Below, piece after piece: positions 20,100-29,860 of a stretch of 64,000 nucleotides of DNA. Every line of letters begins with the position of its first letter. The first letter of the stretch is position 1. Position numbers and translations under genes: made by a program. The DNA comes from an uncultured Flavobacteriales bacterium (lineage in GTDB: Bacteria > Bacteroidota > Bacteroidia > Flavobacteriales_D > Parvicellaceae), in NCBI GenBank assembly GCA_943787725.1, contig CALSNM010000003.1:124001-188000 (forward strand), in the 5' to 3' direction. The notes below the pieces were generated by a model. The model had not been told where the DNA came from. It was given only the letters and a program-made list of their open reading frames with translations, and searched no databases.

Positions 20100-21328
20100 G
20101 TGGAATCAACCAATAAGAAGAAAATATTTAACGATCCAGTGTATGGTTTTATTTCATTACCATATGATATTATCTTAGATGTAATAAATCATCCACATTT
20201 TCAGCGCTTAAGAAGGGTTAAACAATTGGGACTGACAGATGTTGTGTATCCCGGTGCTCTGCATACTCGATTTCATCATGCTGTGGGCTGCACTCACCTG
20301 ATGGGCCAGGCAATTGACACGCTCCGTGCAAATGGCAATGAAATTACAGAAGATGAAGCTATCGGAGTAACTCTAGCTATACTTTTACACGATATTGGGC
20401 ACGGTCCATTTTCTCATGCACTGGAGCATTCTATTGTGCAGGGTTTAACGCATGAAGATGTCTCGGCGTTGTTCATGGCAGAATTAAACAAACAGTTTGA
20501 ATGGTAAATTAGATGTCGCTATTCAAATATTTAACAATAAGTATCCAAAGCGGTTTTTACATCAGTTGGTGTCAAGTCAGTTAGACATGGACCGGTTAGA
20601 TTATCTTAAAAGAGATAGTTTTTATTCAGGCGTTTCTGAAGGTGTGGTAAGTAATCAGCGGATTATTAAAATGTTGGATGTTGTTGAATGATGACTTAGT
20701 AATTCATGAAAAGGGTATTTATTCCATTGAGAAGTTTATTGTAGCGCGTCGATTAATGTATTGGCAGGTATATTTGCATAAAACTGTAATTAGTGCTGAG
20801 TTTTTACTGATGAAGATTTTAAAAAGAGCAAAATTTTTAGCCAAAAATGGTTCGGATGTGTTTTGTAGTCCTGCTTTCAAATTATTCCTCTACAATGATA
20901 TCAGTAAAGAAGATTTTCAATCTAAAAAAACGCTAGAATCTTTTACGCAATTAGACGACTATGATGTTTTAGGAGCTATTAAAGTTTGGAGTAACCATTC
21001 TGATAAAGTCCTTGCAGAGTTGTGCAATATGCTTGTGAATCGACACCTTTTAAAGGTGCAAATTCAAAAAGAAGAATTTAGTAAAGAAGAAATAGAGAAA
21101 CATATCCAGCTTGCTTCAAAACATTATGCTATTAGCGAAGAAGAAGCCAACTATTTTGTTTTCAATAGTAATATTGAAAACAATGCTTACAATCCGGAAA
21201 TGGACAGAATAAATATTTTATTCAAAGATGGTTCGGTAATGGATATAACTGAGGCGTCAGATAATTTGAATGTCCAAGCGTTATCCATGACGGTAAGAAA
21301 ACATTTCTTATGCTATCCATCTATATAG
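20100..21328 (+). CDS. HD-domain phosphohydrolase, dNTPase/SAMHD1-like (two frameshifts)
   Basis: A metal-dependent HD phosphohydrolase. HTRFHHAVGCTHL gives the first His of the HD site, LLHDIGHGPFSHALEH the HD pair, and SSQLDMDRLDYLKRDS the last Asp, as in deoxynucleotide triphosphohydrolases. Two breaks, near 20498-20501 and 20682-20687, are each repaired by removing one base, giving about 408 residues. GTG 20100 is chosen as the start (VESTNKKKIFNDPVYGF); an in-frame TTG at 20073 is possible. It stands just upstream of lpxD, a common Bacteroidota neighbour arrangement. The substrate is not determined by the sequence. Confidence 0.83.
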
Positions 21329-21396
21329 TGGATAAGTTCTCGAAAATATTTTCGCTATTTGGGTTTCTGTTTTAAAATCTTATTAAATTTGAACCA

Positions 21397-22452
21397 ATGG
21401 AATTTACTGCACAACAAATTGCCGGATTATTAGAAGGTGAAATCGAAGGAAACCCGGAAGCCACAGTTTGTGATATGGCAAAAATTGAAGAGGGAAAACC
21501 CGGGACAATAACCTTTCTAGCTAATCCCAAATACGAAGAGTTTATTTATAAAACAAAAGCGACTATCGCTCTTGTAAATAAATCCTTTGTTCCCGAGAAA
21601 GATCTCCCAACCACATTAACCTTAGTCAAAGTAGACGATGCATATAAGTGTTTGACAAAATTACTTACTGTTTATGATCAAGCAACCCAAAATAAACAAG
21701 GAATTGAGCAACCTTCTTTTATTTCAGATTCATCTTCGCTAGGAGAGAATTGTTATGTAGGAGCTTTTGCGTATATTGGAACCAATGTTACTATTGGCGA
21801 AAATGTTAAAATTTACCCACATGTTTACATTGGAGATAACGTTACTATTGGAAAGGATTCAACTATTTTTTCAGGAGTTAAAATTTATGTTAACTGCAAA
21901 TTAGGGCAGTCTTGTACAATTCATTCAGGAGCAATAATTGGTTCGGATGGATTTGGATTTGCTCCGAATGCAGATAATAATTATCAGAAAGTACCACAAA
22001 TTGGAAATGTAATACTGGAAGATTACGTCGAGGTAGGTGCTAATACCACTATTGATAGAGCAACAATGGGCTCTACCTTTATTCGAAAAGGGGTGAAACT
22101 GGATAATTTAATTCAGGTGGCGCATAATGTAGATATTGGAGAGCATACTGTAATTGCTGCTCAAACAGGAATAGCTGGTTCTTCTAAATTGGGAAAGAAT
22201 ATGATGATTGGAGGTCAAGTAGGTATTGTTGGTCACCTAAAATTGGCAGATGGTGTTAAAATTGCTGCACAGTCAGGTGTGGCGAGAGATATTTCAAAAG
22301 AAAACGAAATCGTTCAAGGATCTCCTGCTTTTTCAATAGGCGATTATCAACGGAGCTATGTTTTGTTTAGAGGGCTGCCGAAAATGAGAGGACAAATAAT
22401 CGAGATGCAAAATATATTGGAAGAAATTAACCCCCCAAATAACTTGACATAG
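21397..22452 (+). CDS. lpxD: UDP-3-O-acylglucosamine N-acyltransferase LpxD
   Basis: A 351-residue left-handed beta-helix acyltransferase that adds the N-linked acyl chain in lipid A synthesis. An N-terminal uridine-binding domain (residues 1-100) precedes hexapeptide repeats ([19 protein letters not shown]...). The catalytic His region is [22 protein letters not shown], and a C-terminal helix follows. It is the first gene of the lipid A block; lpxC-fabZ starts 8 bases after its stop. Confidence 0.96.
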   Translation: MEFTAQQIAGLLEGEIEGNPEATVCDMAKIEEGKPGTITFLANPKYEEFIYKTKATIALVNKSFVPEKDLPTTLTLVKVDDAYKCLTKLLTVYDQATQNKQGIEQPSFISDSSSLGENCYVGAFAYIGTNVTIGENVKIYPHVYIGDNVTIGKDSTIFSGVKIYVNCKLGQSCTIHSGAIIGSDGFGFAPNADNNYQKVPQIGNVILEDYVEVGANTTIDRATMGSTFIRKGVKLDNLIQVAHNVDIGEHTVIAAQTGIAGSSKLGKNMMIGGQVGIVGHLKLADGVKIAAQSGVARDISKENEIVQGSPAFSIGDYQRSYVLFRGLPKMRGQIIEMQNILEEINPPNNLT

Positions 22453-22460
22453 TTGGATAT

Positions 22461-23861
22461 ATGAATAAAAAACAACACACGTTAACTGCGCCCATAGAAC
22501 TAGAAGGAGTCGGTTTGCATACTGGGGAAAAAGTAAAAGTAATCATAGACCCTGCAGCGGAAAATCACGGGTATAAGTTTCAAAGAACAGATATTGAAGG
22601 AGAGCCAATTGTTCCTGCTGATGCTGATTTAGTCGTTTCTACGGAAAGGGGGACAACTTTGGAAAAAAATGGTGTAAAAGTAAATACTACAGAGCATTTA
22701 TTGGCTGCTCTTTATGGAATGCAGGTGGACAATGCCTTGATTAAACTGGAGGGTGCTGAAATTCCAATTATGGATGGAAGTGCATTACCTTTTGTTGAAG
22801 CAATTGAAGCAGTTGGACTTAAAGAGCAAAAGATAGATAGAGAATTTTTTGAGTTTAAGGAAAATAAGCCTTTCGAAGACCTGGAAAAAGGAGTTGAAAT
22901 GCTTGGCATACCTTATGATGATTTTCGACTTACGGTAATGGTAGACTATGATTCTTCGGTATTAGGAACCCAGCACGCTTCTATGTATGATATTTCTGAA
23001 TTTAAAAAGAATATAGCTCCATGCAGAACGTTTGTTTTTTTGAGGGAACTGGAAATGTTGGCTGAGGCTGGTTTGATTAAGGGCGGAGATATTGATAACG
23101 CAATAATTTTAGTTGAACGAGAGAATGTTCCACAAGATGAGATTGATCATTTAGCAAAACTTTTAGGAAAAGAGCACTTGGATATTAAAATACAAGGAAA
23201 CACGCTGAATAATATTAATTTAAAATTCATTAACGAACCAGCTCGTCATAAATTGCTAGATGTAATTGGTGATTTGGCACTGGTTGGTAAACCAATTAAA
23301 GGCCATATTTTGGCCGCAAGACCTGGCCATTCTGGAAATACATCTTATGCCAAGATTATTAAAGGAATTATGAAAGAGCAGGCCAAGAAGGGTAAATATT
23401 TTGATTTAACAAAAGCTCCTCTGTATGATATCAATGATATTGAAAAAATGCTCCCTCACCGATACCCATTTTTAATGGTCGATAAGATAATGGAGATCAC
23501 TGAAGATTCAATAGTCGGCGTGAAAAATATTACAATGAATGAGCCACAATTTACAGGTCATTTCCCGGGGAATCCAATTATGCCTGGAGTTTTACAAATT
23601 GAAGCAATGGCTCAGGTTGGAGGAATATTTTCATTGAGTAAAGTAGAAGATCCCCATTTATACTCTACCTATTTTATGAAGATTGATAAGGTAAAGTTTA
23701 AAAGAAAAGTAGTTCCTGGTGATACCGTTGTTTTTGAATTAAAATTAGTTTCTCCTATTAGAAGGGGATTGGTTAATATGGCGGGAGTTGCATATGTAAA
23801 TGGACAGGTCTGTATGGAAGCCGAAATGCTTGCTTCAGTTGTAAAAGATAGAGAAGAATGA
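22461..23861 (+). CDS. lpxC-fabZ: Bifunctional LpxC deacetylase / FabZ dehydratase
   Basis: A 466-residue fusion. The N-terminal 310 residues are UDP-3-O-acyl-GlcNAc deacetylase, the committed step of lipid A synthesis, with the Zn histidine in NTTEHLLAAL and the family sequence IPIMDGSALPFVEAI. The C-terminal 150 residues are (3R)-hydroxyacyl-ACP dehydratase, with LPHRYPFLMVDK (catalytic His) and GHFPGNPIMPGVLQIEAMAQ (catalytic Glu). This fusion is characteristic of Bacteroidota and couples control of lipid A and phospholipid acyl chains. The stop overlaps the lpxA start by four bases. Confidence 0.97.
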   Translation: MNKKQHTLTAPIELEGVGLHTGEKVKVIIDPAAENHGYKFQRTDIEGEPIVPADADLVVSTERGTTLEKNGVKVNTTEHLLAALYGMQVDNALIKLEGAEIPIMDGSALPFVEAIEAVGLKEQKIDREFFEFKENKPFEDLEKGVEMLGIPYDDFRLTVMVDYDSSVLGTQHASMYDISEFKKNIAPCRTFVFLRELEMLAEAGLIKGGDIDNAIILVERENVPQDEIDHLAKLLGKEHLDIKIQGNTLNNINLKFINEPARHKLLDVIGDLALVGKPIKGHILAARPGHSGNTSYAKIIKGIMKEQAKKGKYFDLTKAPLYDINDIEKMLPHRYPFLMVDKIMEITEDSIVGVKNITMNEPQFTGHFPGNPIMPGVLQIEAMAQVGGIFSLSKVEDPHLYSTYFMKIDKVKFKRKVVPGDTVVFELKLVSPIRRGLVNMAGVAYVNGQVCMEAEMLASVVKDREE

Positions 23862-24631
23862 GTGAGCTAGCTTACATACATCCTGATGCAAAAATCGGAA
23901 AAGATGTTGTTATTGAGCCTTTCGCATCAATTTATGGTGATGTTGAAATAGGAGAAGGTACCTGGATTGGTTCTAATGTTGTAATTATGGATGGTGCTAG
24001 AATAGGTAAAAATTGTAGGATTTTTCCTGGAGCTGTTATTTCTGCTGTTTCACAAGATCTTAAGTATAAAGGTGAGTATACAACCACACATATTGGCGAT
24101 AATACTACCATCAGAGAATGCGTTACTATTCATAAAGGGACCACAGATAGAAATAAGACAGTAATAGGAAATAATTGTTTGTTAATGGCTTATGTGCATG
24201 TTGCGCACGATTGTTTAATTGGCAATAATGTAATCATAGCAAATAGCACGCAATTAGCAGGTCACATTACGATTGATGATTGGGTTATAATTGAAGGAAT
24301 GGTTGGAACACAACAATTTGTGCATATAGGTGAGCATGCATTTATTGCTGGAGGTTCCTTGGTTCGCAAAAATGTTCCACCTTATGTTAAAGCAGCTAGA
24401 GAACCACTTTCGTATGTGGGAGTTAATTCGGTAGGTTTAAGAAGAAGGGGGTTTGCTGATCAACAAATCATGAATATAGAAGATATTTACAGGGTAGTTT
24501 ATGTTCAAAATAGTAACATTACAACAGCACTAAAAGTAGCCGATATCGAACTACCATTATCAGAAGAGAAAGACACTATATTAGACTTTATAAAAGGATC
24601 TACTAAAGGAATTATGAGAGGGTTATCCTAG
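23858..24631 (+). CDS. lpxA: UDP-N-acetylglucosamine acyltransferase LpxA
   Basis: A 257-residue trimeric left-handed beta-helix enzyme that catalyses the first step of lipid A synthesis. Hexapeptide repeats run from the N-terminus. The active-site region is YVHVAHDCLIGNNVIIANS and the substrate loop HKGTTDR. A C-terminal helical domain follows (GLRRRGFADQQIMNIEDIYR). Translationally coupled to lpxC-fabZ through an ATGA overlap. Its stop is only three bases from the stop of the convergent cupredoxin gene. Confidence 0.96.
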   Translation: MSELAYIHPDAKIGKDVVIEPFASIYGDVEIGEGTWIGSNVVIMDGARIGKNCRIFPGAVISAVSQDLKYKGEYTTTHIGDNTTIRECVTIHKGTTDRNKTVIGNNCLLMAYVHVAHDCLIGNNVIIANSTQLAGHITIDDWVIIEGMVGTQQFVHIGEHAFIAGGSLVRKNVPPYVKAAREPLSYVGVNSVGLRRRGFADQQIMNIEDIYRVVYVQNSNITTALKVADIELPLSEEKDTILDFIKGSTKGIMRGLS

Positions 24632-24634
24632 TAA

Positions 24635-25810
24635 TTATTCGATAATAAATTTGGCTGGTAAATACCCTATTGCTCCAACCATATATAGCCCTTTTGCGAA
24701 CGTACTTACATCGAGGTTGTTAATTCCCGGTTTAATGCTAAAGATTTCAAATAACTTTCCTTCTAAATTATAGATATAAATGTCTAAAGTTTCCTTTGAT
24801 TGGATTTGAAGATTAGTAGAGGTAGGATTTGGGTATAAATTTAAGTATGCTAATTTATTATCTTCCATTCCTTGTCCCAAAGAATCTATGTTAATCCCAA
24901 TGTAATTAGTTCCAACGATTGTTTCTGTATTGTAGAGGTTTGCAGAGTTCACAGTAATATGTCCCTGAATAAACTGGGCTGGAGATAAAAGCACAGAGTA
25001 GCGTTCTCCTGGATACAGGATTAGAGTGTCACTGTCGATAGGATTAGGTAGAACTCTACCATCCGACATATGTATTACCGCATTTGCTTCTGAAGGGAAT
25101 ACGTACTCAACAGAATTATAACCAACGTTACCTATGTGCAATAAAGCTGTGTCACCTGCACTCATGTTAATGATTTGCGTTGTGTCATCGAACAATTGTG
25201 AGCCTGCTTTTCCGTTAATCATGAAATAATCGGCTTCATACATGTGAAATGGCCCCGGAGAAGTTACGTTGAAATTCCAGTATAAATACATGTCAGAAGA
25301 AAGGTAGAAGTATTCTTTATTAAAAGAAGGACCATTGTTATACAGCAAATTAGTGTCAGGGTAATTTCTGATTACCAACATACCGTACATCCCCATTGCT
25401 GCATGCAGATTGGTCTGCACATGGCAATGGTACAAATATGTGCCTGGGTGTTTAGCTTTAAATTTATATGTGGCGCTATCATTAAACAATACCCCAAACG
25501 ATGTCGATGGAACACCATCATTTATCTGCGTTACATCTAGTCCGTGTAAATGAATCGTATGCATTTCTGGAGATAGATTGTGCAATTTTAAATAAACACT
25601 GTCATTTAAGTCGTAAATAAGTAATGGTGAAGGTAGTGAGATTCTTTGATTTGGTAGTGTAGGGTTAAATTCTCCAAATCCCCAAAAAGGAGTATAAATT
25701 CCGTCCTCACTCAGAAACGTGCCATCCATTTTGGAAATTAACTTGGTGTCTTTAATTTGAGAATTACCAAGTAACGGTAGAAATATCATAACGATAAATA
25801 ATTGTTTCAT
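24635..25810 (-). CDS. Secreted multicopper-oxidase-like protein with type 1 copper site and T9SS sorting domain
   Basis: A 391-residue protein with a signal peptide (about residues 1-18). The cupredoxin domain has HLHG at 87-90 followed by a DGVP motif, and YLYHCHVQTNLHAAMGMYG at 125-143, giving a type 1 copper set (Cys129, His136, Met) and two of the HxH motifs of a trinuclear copper cluster. A second, degenerate cupredoxin region follows (FMINGKAG). The C-terminus is a type A T9SS sorting domain (LNLYPNPTSTNLQIQ ... GLYMVGAIG). The other two HxH motifs are missing here but present in the overlapping upstream gene, so the pair may be one split enzyme. Last gene of a five-gene operon. Substrate unknown. 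Confidence 0.75.
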   Translation of the reverse strand: MKQLFIVMIFLPLLGNSQIKDTKLISKMDGTFLSEDGIYTPFWGFGEFNPTLPNQRISLPSPLLIYDLNDSVYLKLHNLSPEMHTIHLHGLDVTQINDGVPSTSFGVLFNDSATYKFKAKHPGTYLYHCHVQTNLHAAMGMYGMLVIRNYPDTNLLYNNGPSFNKEYFYLSSDMYLYWNFNVTSPGPFHMYEADYFMINGKAGSQLFDDTTQIINMSAGDTALLHIGNVGYNSVEYVFPSEANAVIHMSDGRVLPNPIDSDTLILYPGERYSVLLSPAQFIQGHITVNSANLYNTETIVGTNYIGINIDSLGQGMEDNKLAYLNLYPNPTSTNLQIQSKETLDIYIYNLEGKLFEIFSIKPGINNLDVSTFAKGLYMVGAIGYLPAKFIIE

Positions 25811-26658
25811 GGCATAATATTTAGGCGCGTTACCATCCCTCCAGGATAACCTCCCGTGGCAACTGTAACAAGGTTGTGATTATGAACAGGATACATTCCT
25901 GGTTGATCAGGTACGAGTAATAAGGTCATAGCCTCTCCAGGAAACACTGGAAATGTATCTTTTTCCCAACCCAACATGGTTTGGTGAATTTTAACATCAA
26001 TGATTTTAACATGGTAACCATGAAAATGGAAAGGACTAACCATTTGTCCAGAATTAACAACAGAAATAATTATTGAATCATTTACATTTCCAGTTACTGC
26101 ACCTAGTGTGTCAGTAACTGTGTTTGGGAAATATAGGTTATTAATGGTAAACACTTCTGGCTTAAAATAGTTGGGTAAAGTCGTCGTTAAACCATTTGCA
26201 ATGGAATCCATAAATGTGTCTTTTGCTTCAAATAAATTCCAGAAAAAGTGAATATAATTACTATACCCAACCAAAATATTTCCAGAAGCTGCCAGATATT
26301 TTCCATAAGCTACATCGGAGTAATATCGATAAGTTCCTTTACCATTGAATTTAAGCTGAAAAGTTGCTGTGTCAAAAGGAGCTATATTATTTCCTGTTTC
26401 TAATATTGAGTTGACAGTAAAAGTATGCGCTAAACTATCAGTGTTTATTATTGTGACTTGAAGCGTGTCATTTTCATTTACTTCAAGAGGGCTGTTCGTC
26501 AGTTCAAAAGTTTCTGTGCTGTTAAAAGAACAATAGTTTATTAGTTTTTGAGCTTGATTAACGGTGCCTCTATTGATGAAAAGGGTGTCAATATATACAG
26601 TCGAAAAAGAGCTTAATGAGCTCTGAAATAGCAGAACTAATATTATTAACTTTCTCAT
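25807..26658 (-). CDS. Secreted multicopper-oxidase-like protein lacking the type 1 Cys (partner half)
   Basis: A 283-residue protein with a signal peptide. It has two cupredoxin-like regions. The first (about 50-135) lacks copper ligands. The second has PFHFHGYH at 209-216, like motif 3 of multicopper oxidases, and GMYPVHNHNLVTVATGGYPGGM at 254-275, in the place of motif 4 but with Asn instead of the type 1 Cys. It therefore supplies two HxH motifs and no blue copper. It overlaps both neighbours by four bases (ATGA), pointing to tight translational coupling. It has no T9SS sorting domain, so export beyond the outer membrane would depend on its partner or not occur. Confidence 0.72.
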   Translation of the reverse strand: MRKLIILVLLFQSSLSSFSTVYIDTLFINRGTVNQAQKLINYCSFNSTETFELTNSPLEVNENDTLQVTIINTDSLAHTFTVNSILETGNNIAPFDTATFQLKFNGKGTYRYYSDVAYGKYLAASGNILVGYSNYIHFFWNLFEAKDTFMDSIANGLTTTLPNYFKPEVFTINNLYFPNTVTDTLGAVTGNVNDSIIISVVNSGQMVSPFHFHGYHVKIIDVKIHQTMLGWEKDTFPVFPGEAMTLLLVPDQPGMYPVHNHNLVTVATGGYPGGMVTRLNIMP

Positions 26659-27575
26659 TGCAGATGAGTAATTACAGATTGAAGAACCTCATAAGTTTCT
26701 CTGTTAAAAACATAAGTAATCAATGATAAATTATCAATATCATAGGTTGCATCATTTTGTGGAACCTCGAAAGCATAGTCATTGTAGAACTTCTCTCCAC
26801 TCGCAACTGATCCGCTAACAATCTCTTCTCCCCAAGTTCCATTTATATTAGCAGAAAGAACGTTGTGGTGATGATACTCCTCCTCTTCTTGGCCTGCAGG
26901 AAACTTTTGAGGCGAAATTACTGTATCTCGAACCAGATAAACTACTAGGTTATAATTTCCTGTCTTTGTATTGATGAAGTCAGATTCTGTATGCACAAAA
27001 AGCCCATTTTCGTTTTCAAAATAATTATACTGAACTTGAATATTTACATCCAAATCTTCACCTAATAAAGTCCCTGTGCTAGTTCCCCAAGAGGTATGGG
27101 GTTGTAAAATTGGATTCGTTGATGGATAGACTCCAAGTTTTCTATTTGTCATACCTAATGGATTTAAGTCGCATCCAAAAGTAGTTGCATATTCGTTTCC
27201 AGCATCAGTCCTATAGTCTGCAGAAAATACAGATGGTGCAGGTTCAGGAACTTGATATCCATTGGTAGTGCTGGCATGAATCGAGGCAACGATTACCCTT
27301 CCTATATTTGCAGATTCAATATTAGTTGCCTCCGCTGCCGCGGCAGGACATCCCACGCAAGTATGGCCAGTGAAGTCTTCAATTAAAACATTTTTTGCTG
27401 AGTTTAAATTGGCAGTCCAAGTAGGCCAAGTGTAGCTTGCAGAATCTTCAAAAGGTGATAGACTCCAGTCTAATCCTCCAACCGTTTCAGGTATTGGATT
27501 TTCGATTTTGTCGCAAGAGTAGAGGCTCCATGAGACAACTAGAAATAATGTTACTATTAAATTTATTTGTTTCAT
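26655..27575 (-). CDS. Omp28-like lipoprotein with thioredoxin-fold CxxC motif
   Basis: A 306-residue lipoprotein: the signal MKQINLIVTLFLVVSWSLYSC has a lipobox Cys near residue 21. The sequence VLIEDFTGHTCVGCPAAAAEA (about residues 84-104) is the redox CxxC site seen in Omp28-related outer membrane proteins, followed by IVASIHAS and a thioredoxin-like fold, then a beta-rich C-terminal half. Members are found at the Bacteroidota cell surface; their substrates are not known to me. It lies 3 bases from the stop of the upstream barrel gene and overlaps the start of the downstream cupredoxin gene. Confidence 0.75.
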   Translation of the reverse strand: MKQINLIVTLFLVVSWSLYSCDKIENPIPETVGGLDWSLSPFEDSASYTWPTWTANLNSAKNVLIEDFTGHTCVGCPAAAAEATNIESANIGRVIVASIHASTTNGYQVPEPAPSVFSADYRTDAGNEYATTFGCDLNPLGMTNRKLGVYPSTNPILQPHTSWGTSTGTLLGEDLDVNIQVQYNYFENENGLFVHTESDFINTKTGNYNLVVYLVRDTVISPQKFPAGQEEEEYHHHNVLSANINGTWGEEIVSGSVASGEKFYNDYAFEVPQNDATYDIDNLSLITYVFNRETYEVLQSVITHLQ

Positions 27576-27578
27576 AAT

Positions 27579-29264
27579 TTAAAAACTTGTTGTTAAAGTG
27601 AAAGTAACACCATTTGACGCGGGCACAGAACGGCATACTCCACCCACACAAAATACTCCAGCTCGTTGTTTGCCATATTGAATAGAAAACCTATGTGGAC
27701 CATTGAGATACCCTGCTGTTGCAAGAGGATAATGCAATCTTTCGACTTCAATCGAATTTCCATAATTATACTGATCCATTACAGCGAAAAACCAGCTTGG
27801 ACTGATAGAGTACTCTATCAATCCATATGCCCAGTTTCCTCTATCTTGACCTGTCCGAAGATGCTGAGCTTCAATTCTTATACTATGGTGTTTGTTTATT
27901 TTGTAGGTGGCTTCTGCCACAAAAATATCTGCATAAATCAGCTCATGCTTTTGGGCCACCAAAATTGCACGATCGTCAAATACAAAGTTAAAATAGGTTA
28001 AAGCCGCTTTGAATTTCTTGCTAAATTTTCTTTTTATTTCAATATTAAAATCTTTAACAAAAGCACTGTCACTAGCGTCAAAAGGTCTTGAAGTATATGA
28101 ATTTCGTGAACTGTCCATATCATTTAGGTAAGTTCTATTTGGAGCATAAGCCGTAGCAAAGTTTATATTAATGGAAGTTCCATATTTACCACCAATTTTT
28201 GTTTTCTTTGGAATTTTATAAATAATATCTGCTTGGAACGCTACTTCTCCTAGAAAATTTACGGCATATGGATACATTGTAGAAGCAAGGTTATAGGTGT
28301 GTTGTTTAGACATTGTTGGCAAAAACCCAATCAAAAGCGAAGTTGGAGCTACACTTACATTTGTACTTCTCCAAAGCATGTTGTCGTTGTGTTTAGCGCT
28401 CATATCAATGCCTAGACCTTTGGTCGAGTATCCTAAATTTAATAGAATACCTTTTCCATTGTTGTAGATGTAATCGAATCTTTCATCTGTTGGGTTTGGA
28501 TACGGGTCATTTTCTTTCAATATGTATTCTCCCGAAAATCGGATTTTACCATATCGCATAGCAATTCTACCTCCATATGCTCCCACATTTTTAGGAAGGA
28601 TGAAATCAGGTGTCGTATTGTCGTTATTGTATTTACTTACAAAACTACCCCCTATGGATATTCTGAACTTTGAGTCGGCAAACGTGCTGTCAAATACTGT
28701 GTTTAAATCAATTTCTCCATCGAAACCACGAACAATTCCATTTCCATTTATTAATCCGTCGTTGAAGGCTTCCCTTTGTTTTCCAATTAGGCCAGTTAAA
28801 TTGATTCCTTGATAGGGTTCATATTTTATCTTTATACCATCAAGCGCATTGTTTAATCCTAAATTGGGTTCTTCATAAGCTCTAAGAATAGTCCCACTTC
28901 CAAATTGCTCAAAGAAGTTTCCGATAGTAATATTAAGACTTTCATTTTTCCAATTAGCATATCTGTATCCAATTCCAGTTCCAGAAAAACCGGATGGATA
29001 CCCTTCTAATGGGTTAAGATAAGTTTCATATCGAATACCGGCATTGAATTTTCCTCTAGAATAATTAACATTAGTAAATGAGTTTAATCCCATTATATGA
29101 TCGGGTAAAGCAGCATTTATTAATGTATCTTCATTGTAATATTGTGCGATTACTTGAGTATTCCCGCTAATACTACCTAGGTCAATCTCCGCGTCTTCTT
29201 GTGAATAAACAAATTGTCCCATGCCTAGGACAATAGCTGCTATGGTGATAAGATTCTTTTTCAA
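27579..29264 (-). CDS. Outer-membrane beta-barrel-like protein (DUF6029-type)
   Basis: A 561-residue protein. The signal peptide ends near FVYSQED. The body has alternating polar/aromatic beta-strand patterns throughout (for example GIRYETYLNP, GGRIAMRYGKIRFSGEYIL, FSIQYGKQRAGVF) and ends in an aromatic strand with terminal Phe, as in outer-membrane barrels. GNFFEQFGSGTILRAYEEPNLG resembles the family I know as DUF6029. No enzyme motif. Two Cys (GVFCVGGVCRS) close to the C-terminus form a CxxxxC pair. It is in an operon between the thioredoxin and the Omp28-like lipoprotein, so it probably forms the outer-membrane part of that system. Confidence 0.7.
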   Translation of the reverse strand: MKKNLITIAAIVLGMGQFVYSQEDAEIDLGSISGNTQVIAQYYNEDTLINAALPDHIMGLNSFTNVNYSRGKFNAGIRYETYLNPLEGYPSGFSGTGIGYRYANWKNESLNITIGNFFEQFGSGTILRAYEEPNLGLNNALDGIKIKYEPYQGINLTGLIGKQREAFNDGLINGNGIVRGFDGEIDLNTVFDSTFADSKFRISIGGSFVSKYNNDNTTPDFILPKNVGAYGGRIAMRYGKIRFSGEYILKENDPYPNPTDERFDYIYNNGKGILLNLGYSTKGLGIDMSAKHNDNMLWRSTNVSVAPTSLLIGFLPTMSKQHTYNLASTMYPYAVNFLGEVAFQADIIYKIPKKTKIGGKYGTSININFATAYAPNRTYLNDMDSSRNSYTSRPFDASDSAFVKDFNIEIKRKFSKKFKAALTYFNFVFDDRAILVAQKHELIYADIFVAEATYKINKHHSIRIEAQHLRTGQDRGNWAYGLIEYSISPSWFFAVMDQYNYGNSIEVERLHYPLATAGYLNGPHRFSIQYGKQRAGVFCVGGVCRSVPASNGVTFTLTTSF

Positions 29265-29301
29265 GATGTTTATTTTATGGCGTATATTTTGTTGTCTGTG
29301 G

Positions 29302-29799
29302 TTATTTTGAGATATGCTCTATTTGTTCCAAAAGTTCTTCTTCATCTCCTGGAGAGTAATTGTTGTGATTCCATACGACTTTTCCAGTGCTTCCATCAAC
29401 CAAAAAAGTGTGTGGGACGTTGTTTACATTCATCGCTCTTTTCAAATCTCCGTTTGGATCTAAAAGAACTGTATATTCCCAGCCTTGACTATTAACATAA
29501 GGCTCTACTCTTCCTGAGCTTCTGGCGTCATCTATCGATACTGCTATTAATTCGACTCCAGTTTCATCAACCCAATCTTCATAATCTTCTGCGATTGTAT
29601 TCAGCTCAGCTTTACATGGTTTGCACCAGGTGGCCCAAAAACTAATTACAATCGGTTTTCCATTATTTTTTATTTGCGAAATATCAACCGTTTTACCTTC
29701 TAATGTTTTAAGCTTCATGGAAGGTATGCTTTTGCCATTTTGAGCCGTAATTATTCCTGTTGCAATTAATGCAAATGAAAGTATAAATAATTTTTTCAT
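29302..29799 (-). CDS. TlpA-like thioredoxin
   Basis: A 165-residue exported thioredoxin-fold protein. Signal peptide MKKLFILSFALIATGIITAQ, then the AhpC/TSA-Redoxin type fold with the active site FWATWCKPCKAEL (WCKPC) and the cis-Pro region VNNVPHTFLVDG. It acts as a periplasmic thiol-disulfide oxidoreductase. First gene of the reverse-strand operon 29799-24635, with a promoter-like sequence at 29861-29868 and 37 bases between its stop and the barrel gene. Confidence 0.9.
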   Translation of the reverse strand: MKKLFILSFALIATGIITAQNGKSIPSMKLKTLEGKTVDISQIKNNGKPIVISFWATWCKPCKAELNTIAEDYEDWVDETGVELIAVSIDDARSSGRVEPYVNSQGWEYTVLLDPNGDLKRAMNVNNVPHTFLVDGSTGKVVWNHNNYSPGDEEELLEQIEHISK

Positions 29800-29860
29800 A
29801 GTAAATATTTTAATTGTTTATTGGTCGAAACCAAAAATCAAACCAAATTCCTGCTTTTTG

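Noticed and set aside
16653-21328. A decaying region (pseudogene cluster) from ctaA to the HD gene
   Set aside because: Every break is a single-base change in an otherwise well-kept sequence with intact catalytic motifs and no in-frame stops or deletions; neutral decay would show substitutions too.
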